Source: Treponema sp. (GTDB taxonomy: Bacteria; Spirochaetota; Spirochaetia; Treponematales; Breznakiellaceae). From it: DNA of 14,172 nucleotides. The notes under the pieces were generated by a model that was given only the letters and a program-made list of their open reading frames with translations, did not search any database and was not told the origin of the DNA. Shown here in pieces: positions 7,420-13,512 of this stretch. The stretch is from contig JAITAI010000200.1 in assembly GCA_031284195.1 (NCBI GenBank), positions 1 to 14,172 on the forward strand, read 5' to 3'. Positions within the stretch are counted from its first letter, which is position 1, and every line of letters starts with the position of its first letter. A program made the position numbers and the translations under genes.

Positions 7420-8136
7420 ATGAAAACAAACCCTACGACCCCTCCCTGGGATCTCGTTGTTACAGCTTTAGAAGCATGGCGGAAGGAGCTTCGGGAAGAA
7501 CCGTCCCTGGGGGAAACCCCAGCAGGTCCTGGGTCAGAAGAACCTGCGGTAAGCACGGTAGCGGAACAGTATCAGCGGAATCCCTGGGCGATCCTGGTTT
7601 CCACTATCATCAGTCTTCGTACCAAGGATGCAGTAACCCTGACCGTGTCCCAGGCCCTTTTGCAAAAGGCCCCAAATCCAGCAAGCCTGGCGGCCCTGCC
7701 GGTGGAAGCAGTTGCCCGCCTCGTGTATCCTGCAGGGTTTTATCGGACTAAGGCAGCTCAGCTTAAGAAAATCGCAGCCATCCTCATCGAACGCTACCAC
7801 CATCAAGTACCGGCAACGATGGAGGAACTCCTGGCCCTCCCGGGAGTGGGGAGAAAGACCGCGAATCTGGTCTTGACCGAAGCCTTTGACTTAGAGGGGA
7901 TCTGTGTAGATATCCATGTACACCGGATCAGTAACCGTCTTGGGTGGGTTTCATCTGCCAATCCTGAACAGACTGAAACCGCCCTCAGAGCAGCCCTTCC
8001 TCGAAAATATTGGAAGGGTATCAATTCCCTCCTGGTGCTCTATGGCCAGCGTCTTTGCCGACCGGTAAGTCCTTTTTGTTCCCGCTGCGTGATCTACCCC
8101 TATTGTAAACGTCAGGGAGTAGTACGATCCCGCTAA
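7420..8136 (+). CDS. nth: Endonuclease III (HhH-GPD DNA glycosylase/AP lyase)
   Basis: The enzyme removes oxidised pyrimidines from DNA and cleaves the abasic site in base excision repair. The helix-hairpin-helix is LPGVGRKTA (residues 140-148) with the catalytic lysine K146, and the catalytic aspartate is D164 in VDIHVHRISNR. The [4Fe-4S] cluster ligands are C213, C220, C223 and C229 with the canonical C-X6-C-X2-C-X5-C spacing. At 238 residues it is slightly longer than E. coli Nth (211), owing to an N-terminal stretch of about 45 residues rich in Glu, Pro and Gly that is probably flexible. There is no good Shine-Dalgarno sequence before ATG 7420. The gene converges on the sfsA-type gene, another nuclease-family protein. 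Confidence 0.95.
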   Translation: MKTNPTTPPWDLVVTALEAWRKELREEPSLGETPAGPGSEEPAVSTVAEQYQRNPWAILVSTIISLRTKDAVTLTVSQALLQKAPNPASLAALPVEAVARLVYPAGFYRTKAAQLKKIAAILIERYHHQVPATMEELLALPGVGRKTANLVLTEAFDLEGICVDIHVHRISNRLGWVSSANPEQTETALRAALPRKYWKGINSLLVLYGQRLCRPVSPFCSRCVIYPYCKRQGVVRSR

Positions 8137-8161
8137 GGCCGGCGCTTTTCATGGCGTAAGT

Positions 8162-8191
8162 TTTGGGGATGGAACAGTCTGCTGCCCCAAA
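8162..8191. terminator. Inverted repeat between the convergent nth and sfsA genes
   Basis: TTTGGGG (8162-8168) and CCCCAAA (8185-8191) form a seven-base stem around a 16-base loop that itself contains a CAG/CTG pair. It lies in the 61-base gap between two convergent stop codons, a natural place for a bidirectional terminator. There is no clear U tract on either strand. Confidence 0.45.
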
Positions 8192-8197
8192 GGTACT

Positions 8198-9460
8198 TCA
8201 TGCAAAGCCCGCTCTATACCGGAGCAGCAACTCCACAAAGGCCCAGTTTCCCATAGGCGGGCCGGCAAAATAAAAGAGATGGCTTTTGCAGCGACAGTCA
8301 GAACAGCCAAACCCGGGGATTGCCTTTCCTCCTAGGGCCTCGAGGTTTCGGGCAAGCTCACATTCCCGGTTCTGGTAGGACATGATAGGCAGGGCTTTGA
8401 TGGTTCTGGTATGAGGGGTAAGATAATCAATATGCCAATGCAGGTGTTTTCGAATTTTTCGCAGATGCCGGTTGACCCGGTGGGATAGATGCTTTTGCGC
8501 AGACCCGGTATACACGTACCAGCCTGGGGCAAAGGTATAGGTTCCCAAGGAGCCAACCTGAAGGCTCTTTTCCTGGGGCACTTCCAGGACTATCAGGTAA
8601 TTCCCCCGGTTGCTTTCGGCTAATGCTCCATGACGGAGATCCACCGGCACATAGGGAGCGGCCAACACAGCCTCCCCTTGAGGGTTACATCGAAGCAGGC
8701 TGGCGTGAATCTGTACTTTACCGGATCCAGGGCTTCCTATCCCTGAGCTATTCTGGTCTTGGGGACCTGCTGCCACTCCATACCGGCTGAGCCCAGCGGC
8801 AAAGAGGGGATCCGTATGCAGGTTTGGGATGAACACCTGGGGCTTGCCATGGACAATGACAAAAAGTACATGACCGGAATACCCCTGGTTGGTAAGGGCG
8901 GCTAGTTCTTCCAGGTGCTTCAAAGCCCGGGTACTGGGCGCATCGGGAAACATAGCCACCCGGTTTTCCACCAGAGAACAGGCCTTCACCTCAATCAGAT
9001 GGGGCCTGTTTTCTGCATCAAGTCCCATGAAATCAAACCGGGAAGAACCGGCGGTATACTCAGCATGGACTTCCTTGAGACCGGGGATGATTTTTTCCAG
9101 GATCAGACCTTCTGCTGCACGATTTGCCCGGGCCGCAAAAAGGGGAACCACCCTATTCCGGTAATACACCCCCCCGATGGTCCAGTGGGTCTTGGGCTTG
9201 AAACCAGCTTTCACTAAGGCCGTTTTCTCTGAAGCCTCAGGATCGTGATGAAGACGCCGTTTTTCCAGGATCATCCGGACTCCAGGAAAGAGGAATTCTA
9301 TGAGCCGTCCTGGATTGGGACAGTGACATGCCAGTTCTTCAGCGCCGTCCTGAATGATAATAAGGAAACGGTTGGGCCGCCGGAGAAAGATCCCTTCCCG
9401 GTCATTGGTAAAAAGCCGTACCTGATGGTCCTGGGGAAGTAGATCGATGCGCTTACCCAT
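8198..9460 (-). CDS. sfsA: Fusion of SfsA-type nuclease and DUF123 (GIY-YIG-like) domain
   Basis: The 420-residue protein joins two domains. Residues 1 to about 225 are SfsA: RRPNRFLIII, CHCPNPGRLIEFLFPG, then the PD-(D/E)xK-like core SSRFDFMGLDAENRPHLIEV with D143, E157 and K159, and the signature FPDAPSTRALKHLEEL. Residues about 285-415 are DUF123: NYLIVLEV, GSLGTYTFAPGWYVYTGSA, HRVNRHLRK, HWHIDYL and the conserved GFGCSDCRCKSHLFYF. A linker of about 60 residues, rich in Gly, Ser and Gln, connects them. SfsA was first described as a sugar-fermentation regulator and is now regarded as a nuclease-fold nucleic-acid binder. DUF123 is distantly related to GIY-YIG nucleases. A joint role in nucleic-acid processing is inferred. 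The ATG immediately follows the TAA of the transporter gene, so the two are translationally coupled. An intact C7 run lies at 9169-9175. Confidence 0.9.
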   Translation of the reverse strand: MGKRIDLLPQDHQVRLFTNDREGIFLRRPNRFLIIIQDGAEELACHCPNPGRLIEFLFPGVRMILEKRRLHHDPEASEKTALVKAGFKPKTHWTIGGVYYRNRVVPLFAARANRAAEGLILEKIIPGLKEVHAEYTAGSSRFDFMGLDAENRPHLIEVKACSLVENRVAMFPDAPSTRALKHLEELAALTNQGYSGHVLFVIVHGKPQVFIPNLHTDPLFAAGLSRYGVAAGPQDQNSSGIGSPGSGKVQIHASLLRCNPQGEAVLAAPYVPVDLRHGALAESNRGNYLIVLEVPQEKSLQVGSLGTYTFAPGWYVYTGSAQKHLSHRVNRHLRKIRKHLHWHIDYLTPHTRTIKALPIMSYQNRECELARNLEALGGKAIPGFGCSDCRCKSHLFYFAGPPMGNWAFVELLLRYRAGFA

Positions 9461-10384
9461 TTAGGAAGCCTTAGCAAGCCCGGCGATGAGCTCCCACTGG
9501 GTGGCGACCATGCCGCAGAACATGCAGGTGAAACCCACGAGCGTCCATGGACCCAAAGGCTCAGCCAGGATGAGGCATCCCCCTATGGCGGCAAAGACCC
9601 CCTCCAGGCAGAGGATGATCGTGGCATGGGCAGGAGGGGCATCCTGCTGGGCTACCACCTGGAGGGTATAGGCGATGCCCACAGACCCTAATCCGCTGTA
9701 AAGGATAGGAACCAGTCCCTGTACCATAGCCCCAAGAGAGAAGGATTCGGTACCCATGTAGGCGAGGACCAGGGAACAGATACCGCACCAGGCAAATTGT
9801 CCTGCTGAAAGGATGAGCGGATCGACTTTTTGTACCAATCGATCAATCACTAAGACATGGAAGGCCCAGAAAATGGCCCCCACCGCGGTAATCCCGTCAC
9901 CGAAATTGATGGCGTTCATATTCCCTGCTGTACTGAGAAAAAAAAGCCCTCCGAGGGTACATACCGCGCCGATCCAGGTAGGTAATCCGGTTTTTCTTTT
10001 CAGAGCTATACCGAATATAGGGACCAACACCACATACAGCCCGGTGATAAACCCGGAATGTCCCGCGGTAGTGTAAATAATCCCTATTTGTTGCAGGGAG
10101 GCGGCGATAAAGAGACAAGTTCCTGCCAGTAAAGAAGAGCCTATCCAAGCTCTTTTTCCCGCTCCTGTGGAGGTTGGCATTGATGCGGGTTTATCTGATT
10201 CACCGGTTACTTTTCTTACGATAATAAGGGGAAGGAGGGAAACACTCCCCAGGATAAAGCGTATCCCATTAAACGTAAAGGGGCCGGCATATTCCATGCC
10301 GCTGCGCTGCGCGACAAAGGCAAAGCCCCAGATACAAGAGGTCAGCAATAAGAGCAGATCCGCCCGGATCGTGCGTTTATTCAT
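9461..10384 (-). CDS. EamA-family (DMT superfamily) transporter
   Basis: This inner-membrane protein has about ten hydrophobic helices arranged as two EamA repeats. The first begins ADLLLLLTSCIWGFAFVAQR and includes FTFNGIRFILGSVSLLPLII; the second begins around INFGDGITAVGAIFWAFHVL and ends LILAEPLGPWTLVGFTCMFC. Such proteins export or import small metabolites or amino acids; the substrate cannot be told from the sequence. ATG 10384 (MNKRTIRADLLLLL) gives a normal N-terminus with basic residues before the first helix. Longer versions from ATG 10399 or TTG 10405 are possible, and none has a good ribosome site. The last codon is directly followed by the ATG of the SfsA fusion gene, so the two form an operon, though a functional link is not evident. 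Confidence 0.92.
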   Translation of the reverse strand: MNKRTIRADLLLLLTSCIWGFAFVAQRSGMEYAGPFTFNGIRFILGSVSLLPLIIVRKVTGESDKPASMPTSTGAGKRAWIGSSLLAGTCLFIAASLQQIGIIYTTAGHSGFITGLYVVLVPIFGIALKRKTGLPTWIGAVCTLGGLFFLSTAGNMNAINFGDGITAVGAIFWAFHVLVIDRLVQKVDPLILSAGQFAWCGICSLVLAYMGTESFSLGAMVQGLVPILYSGLGSVGIAYTLQVVAQQDAPPAHATIILCLEGVFAAIGGCLILAEPLGPWTLVGFTCMFCGMVATQWELIAGLAKAS

Positions 10385-10547
10385 ACCCCATAGTACCATA
10401 AGCAAAGGATCTTAGGAAAGAGGTAACGGATTAGGGCGATGGCATATACATTACGCAATTAGCCCCTCACGTATAACTGACCTTTTGAAGCCCACCCATT
10501 GCAAGAAAACTTAAAGCCAAAAATAAAAATTAGTATTACGGGATTTT

Positions 10548-10577
10548 TTGAAACTTAAATGGTGCGTCTGATATACT
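10548..10577 (+). promoter_or_regulatory. Sigma-70-like promoter facing the structured element
   Basis: TTGAAA at 10548-10553 and TATACT at 10572-10577 are separated by 18 bases, a good match to a housekeeping promoter. It points rightward into the GC-rich structured region, not toward any recognised protein gene. The calculated start of transcription would be near 10584. Confidence 0.5.
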
Positions 10578-10584
10578 ATCTGCC

Positions 10585-10950
10585 GTATACGGGGTTAGGG
10601 TGAAAAAAGACGCAAAATCCTTCGGAGCTTCCCCTAACGTTAGCGGGGCGAGTTGGCGCCAGAAATTCCAACCATGGGGCAGAGCGCAGAGAAATTCCGC
10701 CGAACGTAACGAAACTCGCGAGCTGTCCCACTTTTTGTCACGCCTAGGCGCTGAAAAGGAAAAAGCCCTTCACCATTAATCCCATGCCGTGAGCCGTGAT
10801 ACGTATGACGTTTTGGCGGCCCGGATAGGGAAATACGAAGCATTTCCAAGGCCGACAAAATGTGGCGGAAGTTTTGCGTGGGAGTGAGGCCGTAGGCCGA
10901 CCGACCTAGCAAAACCGGAACCCGAGCCACCTACTGGCGGCGAAGCAAAA
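10585..10950. other. GC-rich structured element, possible non-coding RNA or dispersed repeat
   Basis: This stretch differs sharply in base composition from the AT-rich DNA on both sides and is full of inverted repeats. GTTAGGG (10594-10600) pairs with CCCTAAC (10632-10638), CTAACGTTAG lies at 10634-10643, CGCCTAGGCG is a perfect palindrome at 10741-10750, and ACGCAAAA (10610-10617) is repeated inverted at 10872-10879. A GAGGCCGTAGGCCGA motif is also present. A minus-strand ORF of 96 codons spans 10640-10930, but its sequence has no recognisable fold and no ribosome site. The pattern resembles interspersed repeats or a structured RNA at a mobile-element boundary. Which strand is active, if any, is open, although a rightward promoter-like sequence lies just upstream. 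The flanking 10406-10547 shows nothing convincing. Confidence 0.4.
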
Positions 10951-10961
10951 AAATGTATTTG

Positions 10962-11000
10962 CTATAGATAACTATAGCTTACTATAGATTTATATTATAG
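10962..11000. repeat. Three tandem 10-bp CTATAG repeats with a degenerate fourth
   Basis: CTATAG occurs at 10962, 10972 and 10982, exactly ten bases apart, each followed by a four-base A/T-rich spacer. A related TTATAG follows at 10995-11000. CTATAG is itself a palindrome, and the ten-base period puts the sites on nearly the same face of the helix, as expected for cooperative protein binding. Confidence 0.6.
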
Positions 11001-11040
11001 AAGAAACATTGTCAATAATGACTATCGAAAATCATATAAA

Positions 11041-11061
11041 TTGACCTTTTACTTGACCTTT
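11041..11061. repeat. Direct repeat TTGACCTTT
   Basis: TTGACCTTT occurs at 11041-11049 and again at 11053-11061, twelve bases apart. It lies just left of the prophage-like genes and may be a binding site or a remnant of an attachment site. Otherwise 11001-11139 holds nothing I can name. Confidence 0.4.
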
Positions 11062-11139
11062 GGCATATCAGGATGGGGGACACGCTGGCCCGAAAGGGAA
11101 GGGAAATAACACTCCGAAGGGTAAATCTCTAGGACGGCT

Positions 11140-11631
11140 TTAGTTCTTCAATCCCACGGCATAGGGGGAAATAAAAATCTCCCGCAGGACTTGCAGGGCT
11201 TCCTTTCTTTCATCCGCCGCCGGAACAATGGATTCTATGGCAGTTTCCATTTCCGCCTGGGCTTTTTTTACGGCCCTATCGGTTTTAACATTGCCCTGCA
11301 AGAGATCAATCCGGGCATCCCTATATTTCTTAAATGCTTTTTCCGCCTTTTCATCATTGATTTTTTTATTTCCCCTTGCTTTGTCAAATTTTTCCAGTAA
11401 TTCAAAAACATTTGTATCTTTAGCCGCCTGCGCTATAACGGTCAATTTTGATTTGTCCCCCTCAACAATTCCGGGGTCTTCCCCGGATATGATCTTGATC
11501 TTATGATTACAGGGCATATTGACACCTGCCGCCTGGCAGTTACAGACTATCGTAAACGGGGAAAGGGAAACTTCCACGGTATAGGGTTCACTGGACGAGC
11601 CTTTGACGGAATAAGTAATTTTTTCGGACAT
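11140..11631 (-). CDS. Small SWIM-type zinc-finger protein
   Basis: The 163-residue protein opens with a beta-rich segment (ITYSVKGSSSEPYTVEVSLS) leading into a CxCx8CxH motif: C30, C32, C41 and H43 in VCNCQAAGVNMPCNHK. This is the spacing of a SWIM zinc finger, a fold that binds nucleic acid or protein. The rest is highly charged and probably helical (FELLEKFDKARGNKKI, RAVKKAQAEMETAIESIV). The SWIM motif makes up nearly the whole N-terminal domain, and no helicase or transposase domain is attached, so the function is unknown. ATG 11631 has AGGAG six bases upstream; that ribosome site overlaps the stop of the preceding DUF4236 gene, so the two form an operon. Its position suggests a prophage or island accessory gene. 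Confidence 0.8.
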   Translation of the reverse strand: MSEKITYSVKGSSSEPYTVEVSLSPFTIVCNCQAAGVNMPCNHKIKIISGEDPGIVEGDKSKLTVIAQAAKDTNVFELLEKFDKARGNKKINDEKAEKAFKKYRDARIDLLQGNVKTDRAVKKAQAEMETAIESIVPAADERKEALQVLREIFISPYAVGLKN

Positions 11632-11640
11632 AAAAATCTC

Positions 11641-12047
11641 CTACCCATTCTTTTTCGGTTTTTGCCATAGGCATACCCCGAAAAATATACATATCCCGGC
11701 AAGGACAAGACCGGGGATGCCGATGGCTAGGGACACCAACAGAGACAAGGCGGCAATGACAAAAAGCAAAATACCAAACCCCCGCATAAACGCCGGGCGG
11801 GCTGGTTCACAAACATCCTCTTCAGTATCAGCCTCAAGGGGACCGCCCCTGGCGACCCTCTTCCCGGAACCCCCTGCCAGTTTATGCCGGGCGGAAACGC
11901 CGGTCCCCGGAATTCCAGTATTCAAATAGGCCCCCGGCTCCCGATATTCGCTGATAGGCCCTTGCCACCGATGGTTGTAGAAATTCCCGATTTTGACAGA
12001 TTGATTTTAAGACCCGATGCTATTTTGATTGATTTTCTAAATCTCAT
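11641..12047 (-). pseudogene. DUF4236 membrane protein, split by a one-base shift in a C5 run
   Basis: Starting at ATG 12047, with AGGGGGT seven bases upstream, the frame reads MRFRKSIKIASGLKINLSKS and then SGISTTIGGKGLSANIGSRG, the typical DUF4236 start, and stops soon after. The expected continuation AYLNTGIPGTGVSARHKL is in the next frame and runs to a TAG at 11641-11643. Adding one C to the C5 run at 11931-11935 (a G run in the mRNA) joins both parts into a protein of 135 residues with no other change. After the DUF4236 domain the restored protein has an acidic linker and two hydrophobic helices (FGILLFVIAALSLLVSLAIG and IPGLVLAGICIFFGVCL). A short product from TTG 11925 is possible but lacks a ribosome site. 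DUF4236 is of unknown function. The stop overlaps the ribosome site of the SWIM gene. Confidence 0.8.
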
Positions 12048-12064
12048 GATTACACCCCCTAGCG

Positions 12065-12164
12065 AGTATAGTCTATCACCCCCGGCGGGGTCCCCGCAAG
12101 AGGCCGGAGGAGAATCTGGCCCCAGGCGTTTTTGCGGGGCTTCCGGGGGCCAGTTCTTCCCCGG
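12065..12164. repeat. Overlapping GC-rich inverted repeats upstream of the DUF4236 gene
   Basis: GCGGGG (12085-12090) and CCCCGC (12092-12097) are perfect arms. CCCCGCAA (12092-12099) can instead pair with TTGCGGGG (12132-12139), so two structures exclude each other. A further pair is CCGGGG (12143-12148) with CCCCGG (12159-12164). The block lies in the 138-base gap between two leftward genes. A TATACT (minus strand, 12065-12070) closer to the DUF4236 start could be a -10 box. Confidence 0.45.
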
Positions 12165-12185
12165 CCTATCACCCGGCTGTTGTCC

Positions 12186-12812
12186 CTATAAAAGGCGGCA
12201 TCCAATGAGTTGGATTGAATATTCCCGCCTTACCACCTTTATATTAGGGCAAATAAGGGACACCATCGTGGGGAAAGCCTCCCTTGATACGGGATTCCCG
12301 CTATAATCTTTATATTGACGGTATAGGTCAGCCATGATTATATAATCCCCATTGTCCCCGGTAATCTCAATATGACGGGAAAGGAAGTCATTTAGTCCTC
12401 TCATTTGCCGCTCCTGGGGGGACAGCACCCTATCCAATAACCGGTCCACAGCCCCATCCAGTTGTTCCGATACGGCTGCCTGGACAGCCTGGTACACTAC
12501 CTCATAGACGGCCTTTTCGATTTGTGGGGTTATAGCTTGTGAAAAGCCCCCGGTCTGTACCGCCAAGGCCTCCTTGTTTTTAGCGTTTTCCGCTAAAAGA
12601 TTGGCCAGGGTGTCATTGCCCCCGGCCCGGATGATTGCCAGGGTTTCCTCAAGGGTAAAATCGGCAGGGTCTCTGCCGGATTTTTCGGCTTCCTCAAGTT
12701 TTATGGTCAGACCCTGTGCAAAATGCACAGGGTCATCCGATACTTTGTGCGCCCAACGTAAAACCGTAGTACGATCTACCCCGCACAATTCCGCAATTTC
12801 TTTAATGGTCAT
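12186..12812 (-). CDS. Prophage-type regulator with N-terminal HTH and C-terminal winged-helix-like region
   Basis: ATG 12812 is chosen because AGGAGG lies eight bases upstream; it gives 208 residues. Residues 1-26 form an HTH (TIKEIAELCGVDRTTVLRWA). A shared module follows (HFAQG, KLEEAEKSGRDPADFTLEET), then a helical central region (LANLLAENAKNK, EKAVYEVVYQAVQAAVSEQL) likely to mediate oligomerisation. The C-terminal segment DLYRQYKDYSGNPVSREAFP to IQLIGCRLL resembles the winged-helix tail of phage and D5-type primases (family-level impression only). The protein is probably a DNA-binding early regulator or replication-associated factor of the element. It follows the XRE repressor in the same direction at a distance of 38 bases from the restored stop of that gene, so the two are probably cotranscribed. 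Confidence 0.75.
   Translation of the reverse strand: MTIKEIAELCGVDRTTVLRWAHKVSDDPVHFAQGLTIKLEEAEKSGRDPADFTLEETLAIIRAGGNDTLANLLAENAKNKEALAVQTGGFSQAITPQIEKAVYEVVYQAVQAAVSEQLDGAVDRLLDRVLSPQERQMRGLNDFLSRHIEITGDNGDYIIMADLYRQYKDYSGNPVSREAFPTMVSLICPNIKVVRREYSIQLIGCRLL
12640..12760 (-). repeat. Shared regulator module, copy 1
   Basis: This is the part of the HTH regulator gene that encodes WAHK, DDPVHFAQG and KLEEAEKSGRDPADFTLEE. It is closely similar in DNA to 13005-13114 in the repressor gene. It contains a perfect 11-base inverted repeat with arms 12710-12720 (GACCCTGTGCA) and 12724-12734 around AAA, and a CGGCAG/CTGCCG hairpin. Confidence 0.8.
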
Positions 12813-12850
12813 ATAAAACCTCCTAAAAATTAAGGGGCGGCCTAAGCCCC

Positions 12851-13003
12851 CTATTCGTTCCAATCCGGATATATCACATTATCCGCCTCATCCTGCTCTG
12901 ATTCGGCCTGCCGCAGGTCAAAAGTCCGGGTTGCCCAATTTATGCCGTTTATTAACCGGTATCCCCGTCCGTCTCCGGCCTTGGCCCGATACCGGGGCCC
13001 CCC
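12851..13003 (-). other. Displaced C-terminal reading frame of the XRE repressor
   Basis: Adding one C to the C6 run at 12998-13003 (a G run in the mRNA) moves the repressor frame into PRYRAKAGDGRGYRLINGIN, then WATRTFDLRQAESEQDEADN and VIYPDWNE, ending at a TAG at 12851-12853. The restored protein would have 208 residues and would end 38 bases before the next start, a normal operon spacing. The amino-acid composition of this frame is more natural than the proline- and glycine-rich tail of the unshifted frame. Confidence 0.6.
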
Positions 13004-13476
13004 TCAAGGGTAAAATCGGCAGGGTCTCTGCCGGATTTACGAGCCTCCTCAAGTTTTCCGTCGATACCTTTTGCAAAATGCAAAAGGTCATCCTTTTGAG
13101 CCCAACACCATCCGGTACTTTCTTCAGCCTCGCCCCGCAGGGCTTTTTCATCGGAAACCAGCTTTTGGGCATATTCGACAAGCATTTTCCGGGCTAGGGG
13201 GGAAAGCTCCCTAAAAAAAGCAAGAAGCCGACGTTCCTGATCCGATAGCTGGGCCTCGTCATCCATCATGTCCCCTTCGCCCTTCTCTAGCCATTCTTCC
13301 CGGACCCCAAAGGTTAAGGCGATAAGATGGATATTGGATTCGGTTAAGGGAGCTTTTCCAAGTTCAATGGCGGAAATTGCCGCACTGGTCAAACCAATTT
13401 TTTTCGCAAATTCTGTCTGTTTAATCCCCAAACTTTTACGCAATTCACTTAAACGTGTACCTATAATCTGTTTCAT
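12952..13476 (-). CDS. XRE-family (Cro/CI-type) repressor, C-terminus probably frameshifted
   Basis: The 174-residue protein begins with a classic five-helix XRE domain (MKQIIGTRLSELRKSLGIKQ, TEFAKKIGLTSAAISAIELG, IHLIALTFGVREEWLEKGEG; residues 1-68). A helical module follows (LSDQERRLLAFFRELSPLAR, LVEYAQKLVSDEKALRG; about 77-115), then the module shared with the next gene (WAQKDDLLHFAKG, KLEEARKSGRDPADFTLE; about 125-160). The tail GGPGIGPRPETDGDTG is probably an artefact of a one-base loss at 12998-13003, because the next frame carries a better C-terminus. There is no S24 peptidase domain, so induction by LexA-like self-cleavage is not expected. The gene faces two small rightward genes over an operator region. 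The ATG has no ribosome site and lies seven bases from a -10-like TATAGT, suggesting a leaderless mRNA. Confidence 0.88.
   Translation of the reverse strand: MKQIIGTRLSELRKSLGIKQTEFAKKIGLTSAAISAIELGKAPLTESNIHLIALTFGVREEWLEKGEGDMMDDEAQLSDQERRLLAFFRELSPLARKMLVEYAQKLVSDEKALRGEAEESTGWCWAQKDDLLHFAKGIDGKLEEARKSGRDPADFTLEGGPGIGPRPETDGDTG
13005..13114 (-). repeat. Shared regulator module, copy 2
   Basis: This part of the repressor gene encodes WAQK, DDLLHFAKG and KLEEARKSGRDPADFTLE and matches 12640-12760. Its perfect 10-base inverted repeat has arms 13066-13075 (ACCTTTTGCA) and 13079-13088 around AAA. The same CGGCAG/CTGCCG hairpin as in copy 1 is present. Confidence 0.8.
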
Positions 13477-13482
13477 AAATTA

Positions 13483-13512
13483 ACTATACAGGACATTTGA
13501 AAAAAACAACAA
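13483..13512 (-). promoter_or_regulatory. Repressor promoter, leaderless arrangement
   Basis: On the minus strand TTGTTG (13507-13512) and TATAGT (13483-13488) are 18 bases apart. The -10 ends seven bases before the ATG at 13476, so transcription would begin at or next to the start codon. An ATTTGAAAA half-site (13495-13503) lies between the two boxes, which fits autoregulation. Confidence 0.5.

Noticed and set aside
10640..10930. 96-codon minus-strand ORF as a protein gene
   Set aside because: It has no ribosome site or recognisable fold, and it spans palindromic GC-rich DNA. I treat it as part of the structured element, though a multicopy hypothetical protein cannot be excluded.
12918..13181. 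Minus-strand ORF in a third frame across the repressor tail
   Set aside because: It overlaps the repressor HTH-linked modules in another frame and has no ribosome site.
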